DNA of 64,000 nucleotides, taken from contig VFFE01009164.1 of the NCBI GenBank assembly GCA_008921705.1, positions 207,075 to 271,074 on the forward strand, in the 5' to 3' direction. A program made the position numbers and the translations under genes. Under the pieces are notes generated by a model. That model saw only the letters and a program-made list of their open reading frames with translations, was not told the origin of the DNA and made no database searches. Below, piece after piece: positions 12,901-25,039 of this stretch; position 1 is the stretch's first letter, and every line of letters begins with the position of its first letter. Origin of the DNA: Burhinus oedicnemus (taxonomy: Eukaryota > Chordata > Aves > Charadriiformes > Burhinidae).

Positions 12901-15900
12901 CCCTGGGATTTCTGCTTTCACTTTCTTCTTGGTTTTGCGCTTTTTATGTCACTCTTCAATGAAGTGTGGTTTTTATTTTGCTCATTTCTCTAATGGTTGA
13001 TTTATTCTCTCTATACAATTGGCTTCGAAGATAAAAGTGGGGGGGTGAGGGACTGATCTGGGCTCTGAAATTAACCATCTCACATTCTGAAGCTGGTGCC
13101 AGAAGCTGTTTTTGTCTGTCCCTCTGCCCTTCATCACTGCATGCCCTACAAGCTTTCACAGATGCTTCACATTTCCTAACTTTTTGCATCTGTAACAGTG
13201 TACCTTATTTATTGGTATTTTCTAATGTTGGTGTATTTTGTTGGATGAATTTAGCTTTATTATGTTGCTTTACATTGATAATAGAAGGTAAAGTTGTGTT
13301 TATGTTATTACCTGGTTTTTGTATCTTTTTCAGTAGAAGGTTTTCACCTAATGATAACCTAGTATAATGAATTTCATCACTGAATTGCAACAACATACTT
13401 TTCATTTCAAGGAGTTAAAATGAAATTTAAGATATCACATATGGCACCAAAATAAATCCTTTTATTTTGGCATTTCTGTTAATGATGCTTTAAAAAAAAA
13501 ACAACAAAAAGCTTGCACTATTTTCAATAAGGAATTGAACCCGGAAATACTATTCATATTACAAAACTGCTTGGCAAAGTGAACTTCATGCTTAAAGCTT
13601 AGTGTCAGGCTCCCCAAATTCCCCCAAATAATTCCAACATCACTTGGACAAAGAATGTTAGATCTGGAGTGCCACCCAAGCAATGTCCGCTATCAGTTAA
13701 CTACCATGGCAAGACAGTAAAAACTACATGAGTACAATTTTAAAAACATTGATGTATATAGCAATAGCTTCAGCACTGTTAGTTTCAAAGAATAACAAAA
13801 GGTTGGAAAAATAAAAACACTTTTATAATGGCAAGGAAGAACAAAAGTTATTCTTCAAACCTTCGGGGATTTTGTAGGAGTTAATTGTTCTCAAATATTG
13901 GAAGTGGAAATAAATAATTTTTTTTTACCACATAAAGGATGCAGTTTACTTTGTATAGTGCCTTTTTTTTTTTCTTTTTTTGCAAACTTCAGAAAACCCT
14001 CAAAATCCTCTGATTAAAAATTTTGGAGAAAAAAATATTAGTAGAGTATTAATAGTCAGACGGTAGCTTCAGAATTGAAGTTATATGAAGATGGATGGAG
14101 TTAACTTTGCAGTTTATCGTCGGTTTAAAGTTGGATTTATAAGATAACTTCATAGCATTATAGTCAAGATCAAATAAAGAAGTTGAATAATAAGCTAACG
14201 TTATGAAAATACTGCAGATAAGTTTCCTTCACATACTAAACTAGTAAACTTAATTTGAAATGACAAATTTGGCTTACTTTAGAAACAAATATGAAAATAC
14301 TCCAAGCATTTTTTTGTTGTTGTTGTTTTGAACTGGGATTAAACTATGTGTTCTTCATTGGGGCTGCCCAGATGATGGATTCTTGTGTAAGTCTGGACCT
14401 TAATTAAAATTTGCCCAGATCTTGCAAGGTCCGCAAATCTATTACTTCTATAGAATTCTGTTGGGAACTTCCATATTCAATTTTGGTTTTCCAAAATACG
14501 GAGCAAATCATCCTGGCATGGTAGAGCTACTGCCACATGCTTTTTCTGGTTCTAGGTGCTGGAGGTTGGATAGCATTTCATCAGCTTGATGGAGCTGGAG
14601 GGTAATGCCCTGCAGCTCCTCTTCAGTCTTGGGTGTTGCAGAACCACAGTAAAAGCTGTGTAAACTTACTTTGTATTGTCAGATTTCAACCTCATATAAT
14701 AGCTTATGTGTGGCCACAGAATACAAAGTTACTTATTCAAAAGAGAAATATAATGTGGATTTTCTAAAGGTAATAGTGAAAATAGGAAAAAAAAAATCTT
14801 TCTCCTGTTTTCTTTTGCAGTCCTTGATCAAGGAAGAATGCACAAAATTTTCTATGCCTTATGCAGCAAACTTCATGTTCTTAACAAACTCCCTACTAAA
14901 GCTGATAAGTAATGAAAAGAACATTTAACCAAGATAACTCCTAAGCTTTCAAAGCTTTGAATCAAATATTATTTTTTAATGAGGTGACTTGAAAGTTTTC
15001 ACTTGTAAATTTTATATAACCTGTTATTCATTTACACTGGAGCATTTTATAATATTTTGTTTAAGTATTGCTGAATAAAAGGAACATTACATTAATGTAC
15101 AGTTCAATAGTAAATATATTTATTTCTGTATTATTTGTGTAAATGATTTCTACATTTTTTTTGCAAACTTATTGAAAGGGACTTAAAGTTATTAAGGGCT
15201 CTCTGTGCAATCAATCTGTATAACTGCAGGTGAGATATAAATACTCAAGTTCACACTTAGACTGCAAAGGAGGATGAAATGTCATATGAAAAGAAGTATT
15301 TTGGTTTGGAAACCTTTCTTTAGATAGTTTAAAAAATTTTCCCAGCATATCAGCAATTAAATTAAAACTTGTATAAAACTTTCAGTAGTTTCTGAATTTT
15401 AATATAAATTTTTTGAGACATCCAGCTGCTACTGCAGTTCATAATGTTTCATGTTAACCTTTTGTAATGAAATCCTGTTCATTTGCATTAACAACTGTCA
15501 CCCCTGTACGCAGTTTTTATTCTTCAGAATATCTTCTGATGTATAGACAAAGCATCATCACAAAACTTATGCTAAACTAACAAATCCTGTCATTTTGAAG
15601 ATCCTTTTTAATTTTCAAAAGAACACAGAAAATGCCAAGCTTTATTTATGTGTCTTCCATCTAACTTCTGTTGCTTTAACTCACAGGCTGGTCTTCCTCC
15701 CTAACCCCTTTGTTAACAAGCGGTGGTCCTGTCCCCCTGGGTGGCAGGCCCACCCTTCTTCACCAAGCTGCTGCCCAGGGAAATGTCACTTTATTATCAA
15801 TGCTGCTTAATGAAGAAGGACTGGACATTAATTACTCTTGTGAAGATGGCTATTCTGCCTTGTATTCTGCTGCTACAAACGGACATACAGGTAAGTGATT

Positions 15901-18900
15901 CTAAGTTTTGTTACGACGTTCAAGTGAAATACTGAAAGCTTATTTCATAAGTTTTAAATATTAAATTAGGTCAAATGGATGGTTTTTTTAAATTGTGAAA
16001 TTGAAACGGAGATACATCAATTATATGATAAAAGTCATAGTATAGCGTGTATATGAGCAATACTTCTGGAGGCAGAATTTTGGAACACAGAAAGCATTCT
16101 TACTTATGGTAACATTCTGCAGGAACATTCATTCTAATTCGCAACTCCCTTCCTATAAAAAGCGTCCAGATATCATCACTCTGTGTTCTGTGACAAACTA
16201 AAAATCTTTTGTAGCAAAGGCAACTTGAAAGAAAGAACTTTCCTCTACAGGGAGTAAGCAGGAAAGAGTAGGTCATCACCAGTGTTTTGATCTTCTGCAA
16301 CAGTGGTGAAAATGATGGAAGATGGTTTCAGAGTAGTGTGTTACTTGGGAGATAAAATGAACTGTCTTTATTTTTGAACTATATGAAATAGCCTTGGTTT
16401 GTTCTCTAGGCTCTACTGAGATAGTTAACATTTTTCTTTTTTTTTTCCCCAATACCCCAACCTTCAGTCTCGAGGAGGTAGCATCTCTGAACCTTTCAAC
16501 AGTTAGTCTTCATATTTTATGAATATATTTATAAAATGAGGCAAATATGTTAGTAACAGATACGACTTTCATGGATACAAATTCTAAGTGGTGATTTTCG
16601 GACTGTTAACATAAGGTTCTCGAACAGCAGCTCTCTTTAAAATTCAAGTATACATTACTGTAGTTTTTTTCTACTGATGTAAAAATCTTCTAGATTCTTG
16701 TATTGCGAATAATATCATCATGCTGTTTTGGACACTAAAGATGAAATCCACCAATACCAAGGACAAAAATTCCATTAATTTTTAGTAAAGTCAAGATTTT
16801 GTTTCACAGTAAAAGGTGTAACATAGTGCCTTTAAAGCCACTGCTTTGAAGAGTACTTTGTGATTTTATTTAGAGTGTATTTGTTAGTGCCACAATTAGA
16901 AAAACCCATCCAGTGGTCGAAATAGTATTTAGTGAGACTATTCCATTATTTTCCTCAAGTATTTTAAAAATCAAAGTAAAGTTAAGGTCCAAAATCTATG
17001 CAGATAGTGTACATTTTTTCTGACATGTTCAGGGTTAATTTTGCTGTCAAGCAGCAGGATAGGAGGCATTTTCCCTTTGTTCAGAATGGTATATTTTGTC
17101 TTTGCTTGCTAGGTGCTGTGGTTTACTTCATAGGAACATCTGGGCCTTTTCATCTGACAGATTCTTTGCTGTTGCCAAGACCCTTAAAATATTGGAAAAA
17201 ATATTTATTTATTTTCTTCCTTTGGCACTTATCTTTTTTTTTTCTTTTTTTTTTTTTTTACAACTTTTAATCTTCAGTATTAAGAGTCCAAGTTTATTCT
17301 ATTGTGTGGATTTATTTTTCCCCTCTCACTGAATGGATGTTCTGTGGATTCTTCTAGGCTTACATCCGTTTATCATTGCCAGTGTTTGTGGGAGACCATA
17401 ATTGACCCAGTTCTTCTTTACTCATTATGTATTCCTAAAGTGTTTCGAAGCAAATGCCATGATTCTCAGTTACAATTACTGAGCAGCTCTTACTGACAGC
17501 AAAGGCAATTTGGTTTCTTGTTTTATTGTGAAAATTTCAAATAAGAAAGGCACTTGGCAGAAGTATGAAAACACAATAATAAAAACAAACACATGCATAT
17601 GCATCCTGTAATTGTTTACTATCTTTTAGTTTTTAAGATAAAAAATATATTACAAACGTTTTAGTGTTGCACTTCTATTTATTTGACAGGATGAGAAAAA
17701 CACTCAGTTGTACAAATCATTCCATTTTAGTGACTAAATGGGTTGTATGAATTCTGAATGAGAGAATCACACAGCAACTGTATTGATGTCTCCTTAATAC
17801 ATTATATGAAAATTGAGCATAGTAGATTTATAATATTTCTGGAGAAAGGTTTTTGTGCTTAACTTTAATATGTAATCCTTTCTTTGTTACTTACAATTTG
17901 TTCCCAAGTGCATGGATAGATGCAGCTTTTCAAAGTGGAGACGTTTAAAAACAAATTTCTTTAAAAATATATAGGCTTAAGAAAGGAAGTATAGGAATAA
18001 ATCTCTTATTTTCAAAAGTCCTTTTTAATAGCTTTTTTTAACTAACCAGGTGGAAAGAAATGATGTTGATGTAATTTTAAGAAGGATAAAGTATTTATTG
18101 TACAAATCTTTTCATTGCATTAAGTAGGATTGTCAATGGTAAGTCACTGTCTTTTGGCTGTTTTTTTTTCCATAGAATCGTAGAATCATTTAGGTTGGAA
18201 AAGACCCTTAAGATCATTGAGTCCAACCATAAGACTTAACACATAAACGTACCCTGGTGGGTGATCACACCATGATTTAATTCATTGAGAATACTTTCAA
18301 CCTGGAGTTAGTGACTAAATAGATTCAGAGATTTCCAGGAGCCCTTGTTTCTTCTAAGTCAACTAACCAGATTTTCCCATTTCTGCTGGAAAATAGTTGC
18401 CAGGAGAAAAGAGTAGCTCTAGACTTGTTAAGAGCCAGCATAGTGAGTACCTCCTTTCAGAACCAAACACTGTGTTGCAGAGAGTCTGGGAGGAGTGGAA
18501 AGTGAATGATCTTCACACATTTTCAGTGAAGAAATAACAGAGAGATGTGTAGATAACTAGAGAAAGGTAGAGCACGCTGTAACCAGCATGGTGGCAGCAG
18601 CTGTTTTGTGCTCTCAGCCCAGTCTGTGGAGAAAATTGAGGTACACAAGAAAAGAGAGCACTCAAATATTCTTTCCTAAGCTGTCCTATTTACAAAATGT
18701 GTAGCCTTCCTGTTCGTAAACAGTTGCCTTTTGAGAGATGCAGCTGAGGGTTTTTCCAGCACATGAAGCTCATAGGCGCTGCTTTGTTTCCTGTACGCAC
18801 TGTCCCCAATTCTGTAGGTCTGAGAGAGAGAACTTTACCCTAAAAATACACACTAAATACTTTCTTTGTGTTTGAATGGACACGAGGAAACTGTTGATTT

Positions 18901-21900
18901 TATGATTTAAAGACCAGATTGGGGCAGCTGAACAGATTGTTTTGTCAGGCTGTCTTGGTTTGATCCATTAACAAAGCAGGAGCTGCTTCAGTCTATTATG
19001 CACTTGATAACATGTACAGTAGTTCACTTAGCTAATATATCTGCATGTCTGTATTCTGTTGCCAATCCTGACTGTTCTCTGCCACACATGAGGTGGCTGA
19101 GAAAGAGAGAATGGAATAATAAGAGTTCCTGAAACTGAGAGATGTGAAGAGAATAATAATAATAATAATATCCTTTGGAGTCACCCACTTGCTAATCATA
19201 TGCATTTATGGTATAATCGATTCTCTTCTATCCTGAGTACTTGGAGGCTGTGGCACCCTGATTGATAGGAAAAACTGGAATGATGTGGGAAGTAGAAAGG
19301 AGTGAGGTGCAGAGACATACAGCTACATGGAGTCAGCTCTGCCGAGCCACTGGATGTATCTGCATGGTGTTTGCCAGCACTCTGGAAGAACTAACTACCC
19401 AGCTGTGGTGGAGAGCAGTAAAGTCTCCAGGTGTTTGTGCTAATATGCTTCCATGTTTTGCTTTTGCTTTGACCAAAACCCTTAAATGAGTGACAACATT
19501 GATGTCTGTCTTGTGCCTGCCCTTCCTCCCAGTCCCCTCTACTGCTGATTACTTCAGTGGCAGACAGCAGTGAACTGGAGTTAATGAACCTGGACTGACC
19601 CAAATTACCCTTCTCCAAATCCCAATCAAAAGTTCATCTAGAGGATCCAGGCTTCTTGGAGATTATTGCTCTTTTACTTGATATGCCACCAGGAGAAGTC
19701 ATGGAGAGCTTACTAGCTCACGTGGTATGCCTTACGAAAGTAGCTGTATTTCCTCATGCTTGCACTTATTCCTGAGAATAAACAGATCTTTTCAGTGATC
19801 TTCAGCAGAAACAGTATTTTCACATAGATAAGCTACCACCTGAATGATCTACGAATCAATAATTGTGAGTTAACCATACCTTTCTAGAAAGGTGGTCTTG
19901 TTCTGTGCGTTCTTCATGGCTTTTGCATGGCTAACATATGCTTTATGAAGAAACCAAACCGTATTCTAGCCAAATACTTGAAACTGCTAGAAGAAAATTT
20001 TTTCAACATCCTTCATAAACTTTAGAAGTTTTTTAGGATATCAAGCAGGAACCTGTATTTTCACGTTAATTGTTTAATATAAAATGGGGATTGACAATGG
20101 TAAGAGGAAAAAAAAGTCATTGTTAGCAGAGTATTATTTCTGTTACAAAGTAATTGAAAATATAATTTGATTTTAATAGGTATTGCCTTACAAGTGGAAA
20201 TACTAGTTAAGTTAGTTAACTGAGAGCTTCTTTATGATTTAAAGAAATTACTACACATGAAGTACTGGTAGCTTATCCTGACAACAAACTTTAAAAACAA
20301 CCCAAACCAACCAACCAAGCAAAAAACACCAAAAACCCAAAAAACCCAGTCATTTCAGATCAGATTACTTATCTAAGAATTAAAGAATCTGTTTTAAAAT
20401 CTTATTTCTTAATGTTAAATTAATTATTCAATCAACTCCACAACATTTGTATTAATATTTAAAACGGTTGTAACAGCAGTAAATACGCTCAGGAATGGTT
20501 TTGATTAGTGAGATTTCTAATTAATTCTAAATACATGTTTGTGATATCTAGAGATAAGCTTCACTAGCAAAGCTTGGCTCCAGAATCTTACCCAGTGCTG
20601 GAACGGAGTGCATTAAGCTTGCTCAGAAATCAGGTCAGGAGTTTATAACTGGTGTTCTAGCTGAGCTTATTTTCAAAGTAGTTTCAAGTACAAAAGACTT
20701 GGTTTATTTTGGTCGAGAACCAATTTCAAGAATATAGAGCAGATTAAGTATTTCCTTCAAATTTAATTGCATCAAATGATATTCCAATTTGTGGATGAAA
20801 GGCAGTCTAATTACTATGTAATTAATTATCTTAAAATAGCTATAGGGTGGTGGAATCAGGCTGGTACTAATTTTACCATGTCATTTTGGACATATATGAA
20901 TGGGAATGGTTTGGTGAGGTTTGAGTTTGTCAGTTTATCTTATTTGTCATTGCAATCCTGTGTCAAAGTGTCCTGAAACGAGACTGGCCAGCCTGCTGTT
21001 TGGGTTATGTGTAGCTTGTGAGCATCTACCCTGTGGCTGTTGTATATGGGATGCGTCATGTGACTGCCAGTGGGACTGTGCTGCCTTTAGAGGCTGCTGG
21101 ACGATTCAAATTCCCCACTTTGGAGGTAAATTAGCTAACACTGTGGGAGCTGCCAGCAATGGGCATGTATTTGGATCCCAGTAGAAGAACCCAACCCTAG
21201 CCCTTTTTGCAAAAGAGTGGTGGTAGCCCCAGGGAGTCCATTCTCACCTCTCTCCTGCAAACTACTTCCTGAGGTTCTACTTCGCTAAGGTGTATGATGT
21301 ATAGTCAAAAAGACTGGCAGCTGTTGCCCCTTGAGTAAGTTTTAACCTCTGGTAGTTTTAACCACTTGTTCTTGTTGCATCAGTCTATGTTTATGCTAAA
21401 TTTATAGATTGTGTGAGATTGCTGCTGACTGCAGAAGCACAAGTTGATGCTGCTGATAAAAATGGCTTTACACCCTTGTGTTCAGCAGTTGCTCAGGGAC
21501 ATGTCAAGTAAGTGAAGTCTTAAGATTTTGCCCATCAGCTATTACTCACTTTTATATTCTCTTTACATTATATTATGTACTTTTTTCATTGTGTTACTGT
21601 TGCATTCTTAGGTATAAATGTATTTAACTATAATTTATTGAAAGCATCTACTGAAACTCATGTTCATATGCCATTCTGTGTTTAATATTTTCCATTTGTT
21701 TTGTTTCCAATTGCAGCTCTTGAGGTTGCTGAACGTGTATCCTTAGTAACCACAATATGATACTGGTCTACATGGGCATCATAGCTTTGAATTTCTTAAT
21801 TTTCTTTGAGTTATCAGCCATAATACAGGATTAACAGAGGAAGGAGGAAAGAAATTATTTTTGCACTGCTTTTTTGAAGCATAGAGAACTATGAATATCA

Positions 21901-24900
21901 TATTCAGAGACAAAAGAACATTTATCTTAGTGTTCTTCTGGGTGATATAGAATCAAATATTTTAAACAACAGAACAGGTTTTTTTAAGGTTTAAGTGTTT
22001 TGTATCAGTAACTTTGAAAAACAGAAAATTATGTATGAGTCAAAGAATATTTCTAAGAACATTCTTCAAAATGTAGTTACAAGAATATCCATTTATTTTT
22101 TAAGCTCCTAATTTTGTAAAGATTGGTGCTTTAAGACAGCATGATTGGAAAATTCTGTCATCTTTTTAGACTGAGAACCAGTATATAACAATTCATCCAA
22201 ATGTTTGGGTTTTTCCTCCCTTCATCAGAGGAGCTGAAGGCTGATGTTGCATTTCCACTCTGCTGCTTTACTGTGTATGATAGAATCGTGGGAAATAGAA
22301 CTGAAAGTTGGAAGCAACCACTAGATGACCTTTTCCAGAGCATCCTTATCCGGATAAAACTATTTTACAAATGCGAAAAGTCTTAAACAGCATGGCTAGA
22401 AATCTTTATTACAGACTTTATCTGTGTTTTATGTATCTTTAGTTTTGCTTATCTTTCAGCTTTTCATTCTTTTAATGTTGCATTTTACTATTTTTAAGGA
22501 TTTTACTCTGATACAGTAACGTATAGGGGTCGGAGTCCTTGAGTGTTATACTGTGATAGGCCCTGATCCAACAATGAGGAAGAGTGAGATCCCCATCCTT
22601 CTTACGGTCTTCCATGAGTTTATAAGGATCATCAGAGATTCTTGCCACTTCTTAGAGGACTCCAAGCTTATCAAGTAATGGGAAGCTGTGCTGGTTTTGG
22701 CTCGGGTAGAGTTAATTTTCTTCATAGTAGCTAGCATGTGGCTATGTTTTGGATTTGTGCTGGAAACAGTGTTGATAATCCCAACTTTTTGCCCCCCCCT
22801 CCCACTTGCTGGCGGGGTGGTATGAGGAGCAGAAAAGGCCTTGACTATGTAAGCACTGCCTAGCAATAACTAAAATATCCCTGTAATAACAATGCTCTTT
22901 CCAACACAAATCCAAAACATAGCCCCATACTAGCTACTATGAAGAAAATTAACTCTACCCCAGCCAAAACCAGCACATTCTCCACGCCCGCTCCTTTTTT
23001 TTTCTTTTTTTTTTTTTTGAGATAAAGACAGTTTAGTAAGTAAAGCAAAAGCCACTCGTGCAAGCAAAGCAAAACAAGGAATTCATTCACTACTTCCTGT
23101 CAGCAGGCAGGTGTTTAGCCGTCTCCAGGAAAGCAGGGCTCCATCACAGCTAATTCCCTCAGGTACTGGATACCTCTCTCCATGGTGGTCCACTTGCCTA
23201 GGTGACATCTTTTACTGGAAGTCTTAATACAGCAATAGCAGAATCTCACTAGGTGTTTTGAGCACAGAAATACATACCTAGTTAACTGTTTCAGTGTTTT
23301 ACATAAAATCTGTAAAAATTACATGTGACTTGACAAGACAAACAAAAGCCACACTGTTCATATTCTCTCACTAAAGTAAATATCTTAGGCTTTATTTAAA
23401 TAGGAAGCTATTTATTTCTCTGACTTACCTTCACAACACTTTGCAATATATCATCTGCTGTGTTATGATATTGCAGACTTCATATTCTTTTTACCTTAGA
23501 ATTACTTATGTGGTATGATATCCCTGAATATTTTTCCTGCTTTCAATTTTTTTAGATACTAAACATGAACCAAATTGTAAAAGTGAGCATGTAATAATAA
23601 CAGAGCCAGCCAAAAATATCAGAGAGACTGTGAATGCTTCAGGCTGTTTGATTTGTTGATCACTTCAAAGTTCTGGCTCAGAAAAATTCTGTAATAGGCA
23701 GAATTTGAGGCAATAGTATAGTCTGTCCCCTTGAAAGTGTTGTGTTTTATAGTCCATGTTACTTGTACTACAGCACAAAGAATCTGGGGTTGACAACAGC
23801 ACTAAACTACTATCAATTACACAGTGCTTGTCAGTGACAGATTTGCTAGCCAGTCCCCTGTGACATGTCAGTTAACCTTATTCCTGAACTAGCACGATAC
23901 TGTTGTTCCAGCCCCAGTTACAGAGTCAGAAAGTTTTTTTAGGGCTGTTCAGTAATATCGCCGATTCAGAAAATGCTTTTAGGAGAAACTTTCAAAATCA
24001 TTTCCCACATGGTCCAGGCCAGGCTGACCTTACCTCACCTTGAGGTGGAAAGTCAATGTAATGTTTCCAGAGTCATGGAATACAATGTAAAATAACAAAG
24101 CAGATATTTTTAACATAGCACACTTAAAACTCAACCTATAGTTGCTTTATGGAGATGTCTTGTTATGAGCCCATCTTAAGATGACTTTTGTGACTGTATG
24201 GTTAGGATACATGTTCAGCATTTCATAAGGTAGAGCATTACTTTTATCTGTATTTTTTCTGTTCATCTGAGCATTTTCAGAAAGCGCAGCTAAGTAATTT
24301 ATATTAATGTTATCTGGTTTACTCTTTTCTAAGATCCATCATTTTATCTTGAGCTTGATTGAACTTACTAAAAGGAGATTTATTTTTTTTTAATGCTTGT
24401 GGTTTTTTCATCTGTAATTTCTTATATGCTTATATTCTTATATATATCTGACATTGCTTTAAAAATTTTGTCATCCTGTTGCTATAGTATGGTCACCTAA
24501 CCAGTAGTTATATGGCATTGCATTAGTTGCTTTGAGGCTTTATTGTTGATATCCTTCTATTTTTATGGACTAATAAATATTGAGCCAGAGACGTGGGGAG
24601 TTTTTTTTTGTTTAAAGCCCTTGTTTGAACTGCAGAGGGAATAGACTGGAATTAAGATTTTTCTAAAGTCTTGAGAGCTGCTGAAAAGCTGGGTTTGGGA
24701 AGGGTAAGGGAGCCAACCCTGGCTCAAGAATTGGGAAGGAAAGTGGGCCTACTGCTACACACTTGTGAGGAGGTACAGGATCTTGGATCCAAATGCTGGT
24801 CCTTAGTGAGTCACTCTTCAGCCCTCCACCTCATTTTCTATGCTACCTAATCCAGCACACCCCAAGCCATCGTTTTGGAGCAGCCTCCGTTCAGGGATCT

Positions 24901-24999
24901 GAATGGTAGTTAGTGCCATAGCTGTTTTGCTGTCCCTACCAGTTTACTTCCCTAGGCAAGTGTCCCTTTTGCTGGGACAAAAAGCTAGTCCTAGTCCTT

Positions 25000-25039
<40 letters not shown>

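Larger units (their letters stand above)
9889..15686 (+). other. CTTNBP2 intron (5.8 kb)
   Basis: AT-rich intron. The reading frame of the preceding exon runs through the donor to a stop at 9924-9926, and an AATAAA lies at 10275-10280 (see findings). A short antisense CR1 tail is at about 10306-10370. No coding exon is recognised in the remaining 5 kb. Confidence 0.8.
15891..21407 (+). other. CTTNBP2 intron (5.5 kb)
   Basis: AT-rich intron with a T-rich run at about 17239-17260, an antisense CR1 tail at 18171-18245 and an (AAT)n microsatellite at 19152-19170. Segments near 18.4-19.6 kb and 20.9-21.3 kb are a little richer in GC but show no recognisable gene. Confidence 0.8.
22687..22977 (-). 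mobile_element. Endogenous-retrovirus LTR fragment with inverted end
   Basis: Reading the minus strand from 22977 gives TGTGCTGGTTTTGGCTGGGG, then TAGAGTTAATTTTCTTCATA and further LTR sequence to about 22781. The + strand from 22687 repeats the same opening for about 90 bases. The element is therefore one partial LTR on the minus strand with a second copy of its first 90 bases inverted at the far end. I recognise the opening as a common avian LTR 5' end, from memory; the family name is not certain. There is no coding capacity. Confidence 0.8.

Noticed and set aside
22277..22330. Possible further CR1 tail (GATAGAATCGTGGGAAATAG...)
   Set aside because: Too short and divergent to separate from chance; mentioned only in the intron entry.
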